A program made the position numbers and the translations under genes. The notes under the pieces are model-generated. The model was given only the letters and a program-made list of their open reading frames with translations, did no database searches and was not told the origin of the DNA. Of a stretch of 8,129 nt of DNA, positions 7,401-8,129 are shown in pieces. Location: assembly GCA_020050965.1 (NCBI GenBank), contig JAGVJV010000209.1, positions 1 to 8,129 on the forward strand, in the 5' to 3' direction. The stretch is from Parachlamydiales bacterium (GTDB lineage Bacteria; Chlamydiota; Chlamydiia; Chlamydiales; Rhabdochlamydiaceae). Every line of letters starts with the position of its first letter. The first letter of the stretch is position 1.

Positions 7401-7435
7401 ATGATCCACAAGAGGTTAAGATATTTGTCATATCC

Positions 7436-7464
7436 ATTATACCCGATCTTTGAGAAAAACGCAA
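7436..7464 (-). promoter_or_regulatory. Predicted secA promoter
   Basis: On the minus strand TTGCGT (7464-7459) and a perfect TATAAT (7441-7436) are separated by 17 bases. Transcription would begin near 7429, leaving a leader of about 28 bases before the secA ATG at 7400. It fits a sigma-70-type (chlamydial sigma-66) housekeeping promoter and would also drive the downstream transporter gene. Confidence 0.6.
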
Positions 7465-7489
7465 AACAGGTAGATAAATGCATTGAAAA

Positions 7490-7511
7490 AAGCGCTTGTC
7501 AGCTATATGAC
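7490..7511. other. Two adjacent palindromes in the secA / F-box divergent region
   Basis: AAGCGCTT (7490-7497) is a perfect 8-base palindrome, immediately followed by the inverted repeat GTCA-6 bases-TGAC (7498-7511). They lie between the two divergent promoters, about 25 bases upstream of the secA -35 box and about 46 bases upstream of the F-box gene -35 box, a place where a regulator could act on either. The rest of the 216-base gap (7401-7616) is AT-rich and holds only the two promoters and a ribosome binding site. The arms are short and may be chance. Confidence 0.2.
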
Positions 7512-7557
7512 TCTGAAGTTAAATCGGATAAGAATTTATTAATTTCAATCTCTATCA

Positions 7558-7587
7558 TTGACTATAAATATAAATTTTTTGTATAAT
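7558..7587 (+). promoter_or_regulatory. Predicted promoter of the F-box gene
   Basis: TTGACT (7558-7563) and TATAAT (7582-7587) are separated by 18 bases: 5 of 6 and 6 of 6 matches to the sigma-70-type consensus, in an AT-rich setting. Transcription would start near 7594, about 23 bases before the ATG. This is the strongest-looking promoter in the window. Confidence 0.7.
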
Positions 7588-7603
7588 TATCTAAATAAAA
7601 ATT

Positions 7604-7609
7604 AGGGGA
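7604..7609 (+). promoter_or_regulatory. Ribosome binding site of the F-box gene
   Basis: AGGGGA lies 7 bases before the ATG at 7617-7619 and just downstream of the predicted transcription start. It fixes that ATG as the start of the right-edge reading frame. Confidence 0.7.
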
Positions 7610-7616
7610 AATTAAT

Positions 7617-8129
7617 ATGATAGATGCTGCTATTTTAGAGAAGCGGGCACACTTTATTATTCCGCCAACTCAAGAACTCAATTTTGAAGGGGAGGAATGG
7701 CAAACATTTCCCAAAGAGGGAGAAATTTCTGAGATAATTGCTTTGAGGGTTTTTCAAGCTTTACCTCCTAGCGCTATTCCTAAAGCAGCTCTAACTTGCA
7801 AAACATGGTGTAGAATAGTTTCAGCGGAGAATTTTTGGTGTGGTTACGATGTCAGAACGCTTCTTCCAAAAGCTAGTGTCATCAACAAGCAGGTATGGGA
7901 ACAACGTGTCCCACCACAGATTTTTAAGGAGTTAAAGTTTGCAGAAGGGGTTCGTCCATGCCTTAATAGAACAACCTTTAGAGAAATCAGGCTATCGCAG
8001 TGCCCTCTTGCTTTTATGACGATCCTCGAATTCCCAGAGAATTTTTCTTATAAAATATTGCGAGAAATTGCAAACGATTCAATATTTGGTCCAAAGGCAT
8101 CAATGTTTATATCAAATGCCAGAGATAAT
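7617..8129 (+). CDS. F-box domain protein, N-terminal 171 residues (runs off right edge); candidate host-directed effector
   Basis: The frame is open from ATG to the window end without a stop. Residues about 37-77 fit an F-box: EIIALRVFQALPPSAI (39-54), then the conserved KAALTCKTW (56-64) and NFW (72-74), with the hydrophobic, LPP, C-K-x-W and final W positions in register. In eukaryotes this domain binds Skp1 in SCF ubiquitin ligases, with a separate C-terminal region choosing the substrate. Directly after it come YDVRTLLPKASVINKQVWEQ (77-96) and a following mixed region; from memory, many Parachlamydia/Waddlia F-box proteins have a similar YDL..LFP.L.V.....W block after the F-box, which would make this one of that expanded family. 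No signal peptide or membrane helix is seen, so secretion, if any, would be by the type III system (inference). The gene has its own strong promoter and ribosome site, is divergent from secA, and is more AT-rich in codon use than secA. The C-terminal half is missing, so the substrate-binding part is unknown. Confidence 0.8.
   Translation, partial: MIDAAILEKRAHFIIPPTQELNFEGEEWQTFPKEGEISEIIALRVFQALPPSAIPKAALTCKTWCRIVSAENFWCGYDVRTLLPKASVINKQVWEQRVPPQIFKELKFAEGVRPCLNRTTFREIRLSQCPLAFMTILEFPENFSYKILREIANDSIFGPKASMFISNARDN

Noticed and set aside
7401..7409. GTG start of SecA at 7409
   Set aside because: It adds only three residues before the typical MLGIFKKIFG start and has no ribosome binding site; the ATG at 7400 is preferred.
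7362..7586. A 74-codon plus-strand frame across the secA start and intergenic region
   Set aside because: It begins antisense inside secA, contains both predicted promoter regions, lacks a ribosome site and has no recognisable domain.
7380..7616. Possible tRNA, small RNA or replication origin boxes in the AT-rich gap
   Set aside because: No cloverleaf, DnaA-box cluster or terminator-like hairpin could be found; the sequence is explained by two divergent promoters.

Overview
The window looks like a chromosomal segment from an environmental (amoeba-associated) member of the Chlamydiota. The reasons are a SecA with the long extra segment and the RGRCARQGDPG motif that I associate with chlamydial SecA, lpdA directly followed by lipA with a small unrecognised gene divergent from them (from memory, similar to the Chlamydia CT556-CT557-CT558 neighbourhood), and a eukaryote-like F-box protein at the right edge. 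F-box genes are common in Parachlamydia/Waddlia-type genomes and not in Chlamydia proper. Housekeeping genes here have mid-range GC, which would fit Waddlia- or Criblamydia-like lineages better than AT-rich Protochlamydia. This placement is an inference from gene content, not a search result.

Left part (1-2690, minus strand): one tightly packed transcription unit, lpdA -> lipA -> family 2 glycosyltransferase. lpdA and lipA overlap by ATGA. The glycosyltransferase begins directly after the lipA stop codon, in the same reading frame, and has no ATG/GTG/TTG near its conserved N-terminus; the only sensible start is an ATT. LipA makes lipoyl groups and LpdA (E3) re-oxidises them in the 2-oxoacid dehydrogenase complexes. 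The glycosyltransferase is an unrelated partner that runs off the left edge.

Middle (2691-4445): a short divergent intergenic region, then a plus-strand gene for a zinc-ribbon protein with two membrane helices. It runs convergently into a minus-strand major facilitator transporter, and the two stop codons share one TTAA palindrome. The transporter lies 3 bases after secA and is probably translated from the secA message.

Right part (4446-8129): secA, complete, on the minus strand with a perfect TATAAT -10 box. A 216-base AT-rich divergent intergenic region follows, with promoters facing both ways. Then comes a plus-strand F-box protein gene with a near-consensus promoter and good ribosome binding site, cut by the window edge after 171 codons. 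No RNA genes, insertion sequences, CRISPR arrays or convincing intrinsic terminators were seen. The most interesting items are the ATT-started glycosyltransferase and the F-box protein, a likely host-directed effector.
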